Shown here: positions 6,638 to 8,928 of the stretch, piece after piece
Layout: each line of letters begins with the position of its first letter
How positions within the stretch are numbered: the stretch's first letter is position 1
Assembly: GCA_900552715.1 (NCBI GenBank)
Contig: USAV01000077.1
Location: forward strand, 1 to 8,928
Source of the DNA: an uncultured Veillonella sp.
GTDB lineage: Bacteria; Bacillota; Negativicutes; Veillonellales; Veillonellaceae
Reading direction: 5' to 3'
DNA: 8,928 nt
The notes under the pieces: model-generated
Database searches by the model: none
The model's input: the letters and a program-made list of their open reading frames with translations, nothing else
Told to the model about the DNA's origin: nothing
Position numbers and translations under genes: made by a program

Positions 6638-6663
6638 CAAAATCACCTTAGTTTTGTTGACAA
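6631..6663. promoter_or_regulatory. Putative BirA (biotin repressor) operator
   Basis: A perfect inverted repeat GTCAACAAAA / TTTTGTTGAC has arms 10 bp long and 9 nt apart. Read as the BirA layout, the minus strand gives TTGTCAACA, 15 nt, TGTTGACTA. The known consensus is TTGTWAACC, 14-16 nt, GGTTWACAA. Spacing matches, and 13 of 18 arm positions agree; the change of W to C in one arm is matched by G in the other, which keeps the symmetry. It overlaps the -35 box and precedes a bioY operon. It lies upstream of the predicted transcription start, so it is a DNA operator rather than an RNA hairpin. Assignment to BirA is an inference. Confidence 0.6.
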
Positions 6664-6682
6664 TAATACAAAAATATCGCCA

Positions 6683-6721
6683 TTAAATAAAAGAACCCAT
6701 GGTAACATCCACAGGTTCTTT
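6683..6721 (-). terminator. Intrinsic terminator of galU
   Basis: The minus strand has AAAGAACC (6721-6714) pairing with GGTTCTTT (6697-6690), an inner TGG/CCA extension across a 2x2 mismatch, and a downstream TTTTATTT tract. It lies 23 nt after the galU stop and separates the lptD-galU transcript from the biotin-linked module. Confidence 0.8.
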
Positions 6722-6743
6722 CTTATATACATATATAGCTTCA

Positions 6744-7607
6744 CTATTTAAGGTCTAGTTCTTTCAAATATGCTTTGAAGTTCTCACCTAACTCTTCATT
6801 ACGAAGGGCATACTCAACAGTAGCTTTCAAGTAACCTAATTTATCGCCTGTATCGTAACGAATACCTTCATAAGCTAATGCATACGTATCGGTTTTAGAT
6901 GCTGCTAGAGCATCAGTTAATTGAACTTCATTACCTACGCCTGGTTTTGTATTTTCTAAAATATTGAAAATATCTGGCGTTAAAATGTAACGACCTAATA
7001 CTGCTAGTCTAGATGGTGCATCTTCTTTTTTTGGTTTTTCCACCAAATTATGAACGCGATATAAATTATCCGCTAATGCTTCACCAGATACAATGCCATA
7101 AGAGCTAACTTTATCTTCAGGTACAAATTGAGCCCCTAAGATAATACCAGGATGTTCATCGTAACACTCAATTAACTGTTTAAGGCATGGATTTTCAGGA
7201 TTATATACAATATCATCACCAAGTAATACAGCAAATGGTTCATCACCAATAAAGGCTTTTGCACATAGTACAGCATCGCCAAGACCACGAGGAGCTTTTT
7301 GACGAATAAAGTGAACTTTAATATCTGCTAAGTCTTTAATCATAGCCAATTGTTTATTTTTACCTTGGCTTTGTAAAAGCAATTCTAGTTCCACACTGCT
7401 ATCAAAATGATCTTCAATAGCGCGTTTATTACGGCCTGTAATGATTAGGATCTCTTCAATACCAGAATCTAATGCTTCTTTTACAATATATTGGATAGCA
7501 GGTGTATCCACGATAGGAAGCATTTCCTTTGGTTGTGCTTTAGTAGCTGGTAAGAAGCGTGTACCAAAGCCAGCTGCTGGAATAACGGCTTTTCTAATAC
7601 GTTGCAT
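6744..7607 (-). CDS. galU: UTP--glucose-1-phosphate uridylyltransferase
   Basis: This enzyme makes UDP-glucose from UTP and glucose 1-phosphate, the precursor for LPS, glycolipid and exopolysaccharide sugars. The 287-residue length is typical. Visible signatures are the nucleotide-binding loop PAAGFGTRFLPATKAQPKEM (10-29), RGLGDAVLCA (107-116), the metal-binding aspartate in LLGDD (Asp131 or Asp132), VEKP (189-192) with the sugar-phosphate-binding Lys191, GNEVQLTDA (225-233) and RYDTGDKLGY (250-259). Every block of the bacterial GalU family is present, so activity is expected. AGGAG lies 7 nt before the ATG. The gene starts 13 nt after the lptD stop and ends at a clear terminator, so lptD-galU form the end of an envelope transcript. 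UDP-glucose could feed the GalE-like epimerase encoded at the low-coordinate end of the window. Confidence 0.97.
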   Translation of the reverse strand: MQRIRKAVIPAAGFGTRFLPATKAQPKEMLPIVDTPAIQYIVKEALDSGIEEILIITGRNKRAIEDHFDSSVELELLLQSQGKNKQLAMIKDLADIKVHFIRQKAPRGLGDAVLCAKAFIGDEPFAVLLGDDIVYNPENPCLKQLIECYDEHPGIILGAQFVPEDKVSSYGIVSGEALADNLYRVHNLVEKPKKEDAPSRLAVLGRYILTPDIFNILENTKPGVGNEVQLTDALAASKTDTYALAYEGIRYDTGDKLGYLKATVEYALRNEELGENFKAYLKELDLK

Positions 7608-7620
7608 AGTTATCTCCTAA

Positions 7621-8928
7621 TTAAAAGTCTTTGCCAACAAATTTGATTTTCCATTGATCATTATTGCTTCTATGTGCATCCTTATAAGTTAAGTACAAGT
7701 CAAAGGAATGTAAATCACGATGCCATGTATAATATACAGAGTCTATCTGACCACTCATCATATTTGTTTTAACACTTACAGACACATCATCTAAGCGAGT
7801 CAATTTATAGTTACCGCCATAGATGAGCTCTTTAGGAAGCTCTGTAGTATCAAATCGATATGGAGAGTTATTATAAGAAATATTACGTTGATTATAGCTA
7901 ACCCATACATTAGCACGATTTCCCACTTTAGAGCGGAATCTAGCGCCCCAGTAAGGCATGCTACGAATCGTGCCATCGTAACCATAGTAGTCGCGTTGGT
8001 AACCGCCCAAGAAGCGTAAATCAGCATTTTTACCAAGCTTAATTGGATCATGAGATATTTCTGTATAGTATTCCTTATGGGAACCTTTTACAGAACCTTC
8101 TTTCCAATAACCGGAATTAACGCCACCGCGTACAGTTACTGGTGATTTACCCACATGATACGTATGAGTATCTAAACGTGCCTCACCAATCTTTTCAACC
8201 CATACCGTTTCATCATTATATTCATTAGATTCTTTACTGTACCCAATTGACGCAGTAGCCCAAGGCAAGTAGTGTCTATAACCAACTTTTGGTTTAAAGC
8301 CTGATTTTGAATACCAGCGATAATCGATATAAGCTTCACCATGCTTACCAATTGGATAATCAGTACTACCATGCAAGCCAAGTCCATCATCACTACTATA
8401 TGTAGGCTTTGGAACTAATGAGAATATACTGAATTTTCCTTCTTTATCATGGCGCAAGGATGCTGTATAAGAAGGTAAAGATAAAACCTTAAAGTTTTTA
8501 ATGTAGAAAGACGGTTTTTTAATAATGACTTTATCGCCAGGATACACCTTGATATCTTGACCTTCTACACGATAATCTGGTGTATGTTTAAAGGCCATCG
8601 CATGTTTTGTGGTAACCATGCCTTTATCCATATGACCAGTTTCACCATCAAATGTAGCATTTTGCCCCTTCACATAGTAAGGATCATTCCAACCAAACGC
8701 TTGGTCAGCTGTAAAATGATGGTCACTAGTCCGATATGTCATATTTTGACCTGTAATATCCTTTGTTTTACCGCCATTTTCCAAAAAGCGATACCCACCA
8801 ACAGTACGGTATTCTGTAGTTTTTGTATTACCTTCTATACGTGGTGCCATCAAGGTTTGATTACCTTGAGTCACTACTACATCACCTTGTGCATATACAT
8901 CACCAGTGGACCCAGTATAGGACATTTT
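7621..8928 (-). CDS. lptD: LPS-assembly protein LptD / OstA-like outer-membrane protein (5' end outside the window)
   Basis: This outer-membrane translocon receives LPS from the periplasmic LptA bridge and inserts it in the outer leaflet. The frame is open through the last base of the window (a Lys codon precedes the first visible Met), so the true start, the signal peptide and part of the N-terminal domain are missing. The visible 435 codons begin with OstA/LptA-type jellyroll repeats (MSYTGSTGDVYAQGDVVVTQ, then similar GQNMTYRTSDHHFTADQA and GQNATFDGETGHM units). The plug-to-barrel transition KKPSFYIKNFKVLSLPSY follows. After it comes a beta-barrel of alternating aromatic strands such as AYIDYRWYSK and VWVSYNQRNISY. 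The chain ends WKIKFVGKDF, a terminal Phe typical of outer-membrane barrels recognised by the BAM machinery. It is followed by galU after 13 nt. A short LptD is usual in diderm Firmicutes. A general OstA-family protein is the only alternative. Confidence 0.88.
   Translation of the reverse strand, partial: KMSYTGSTGDVYAQGDVVVTQGNQTLMAPRIEGNTKTTEYRTVGGYRFLENGGKTKDITGQNMTYRTSDHHFTADQAFGWNDPYYVKGQNATFDGETGHMDKGMVTTKHAMAFKHTPDYRVEGQDIKVYPGDKVIIKKPSFYIKNFKVLSLPSYTASLRHDKEGKFSIFSLVPKPTYSSDDGLGLHGSTDYPIGKHGEAYIDYRWYSKSGFKPKVGYRHYLPWATASIGYSKESNEYNDETVWVEKIGEARLDTHTYHVGKSPVTVRGGVNSGYWKEGSVKGSHKEYYTEISHDPIKLGKNADLRFLGGYQRDYYGYDGTIRSMPYWGARFRSKVGNRANVWVSYNQRNISYNNSPYRFDTTELPKELIYGGNYKLTRLDDVSVSVKTNMMSGQIDSVYYTWHRDLHSFDLYLTYKDAHRSNNDQWKIKFVGKDF

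Noticed and set aside
6631..6663. The inverted repeat as an RNA attenuator or riboswitch hairpin
   Set aside because: It lies upstream of the predicted transcription start and overlaps the -35 box, so it would not be in the module transcript; a DNA operator explains it better.
6576..6743. A small gene or RNA in the galU-hotdog gap
   Set aside because: The 168 bases are accounted for by the galU terminator, the operator, the promoter and a short leader; no coding frame with a ribosome site is present.
7800..8393. Two short hydrophobic frames in another minus-strand register within lptD
   Set aside because: They are alternative-frame readings of the beta-barrel coding sequence; apparent hydrophobicity comes from AT-rich codons, and no initiation signals are visible.
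8923..8925. The first visible ATG of lptD as the gene start
   Set aside because: It falls in the middle of an OstA-type repeat, has no signal peptide after it, and the frame stays open to the window edge, so it is an internal methionine.

Overview
This 8.9 kb window comes from a low-GC bacterial chromosome. Every gene I can support lies on the minus strand, so transcription runs from high to low coordinates. An LptD-type outer-membrane LPS transporter, in a setting with Firmicutes-style Shine-Dalgarno sites (AGGAGG) and a Bacillus-like biotin module, points to a diderm Firmicute (Negativicutes). Veillonella is my best guess; this is an inference from gene content, not a database match.

Layout in the direction of transcription: (1) 8928-6744 holds the 3' part of lptD, followed 13 nt later by galU (UDP-glucose synthesis). 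This is an envelope pair closed by a clear intrinsic terminator (6721-6683). (2) 6663-6600 is a compact control region. It has a consensus sigma-70-type promoter (TTGACT-17-TATAAT) whose -35 box lies inside an inverted repeat resembling a BirA (biotin repressor) operator. (3) 6575-3018 is a biotin-linked acyl-CoA module: a MaoC-like hotdog protein, BioY (biotin transporter S component), a thiolase and a short acyl-CoA ligase. The last three recall the B. subtilis yhfU-yhfT-yhfS group. A strong 12-bp hairpin terminator lies between bioY and the thiolase and probably lowers expression of the distal genes. (4) 2990-1992 encodes a YejK/NdpA-type nucleoid-associated protein that follows the ligase closely. 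(5) 1953-1948 is an extended -10 promoter that can drive the last group: ybaK (tRNA deacylase; a GTG start is favoured), rnhA (RNase HI with an N-terminal hybrid-binding domain) and a GalE-like NAD-dependent epimerase cut by the window edge.

The biotin module is the most interesting part. One control site appears to govern biotin uptake together with three enzymes of acyl-CoA chemistry (activation, hydration/dehydration, thiolysis/condensation). This suggests handling of a carboxylic-acid precursor or biotin side chain. The thiolase lacks the usual C-terminal catalytic cysteine and the hotdog protein has an unassigned N-terminal region, so the chemistry may be non-standard. No RNA genes, CRISPR arrays or mobile elements are visible, and no gap exceeds about 170 bases.
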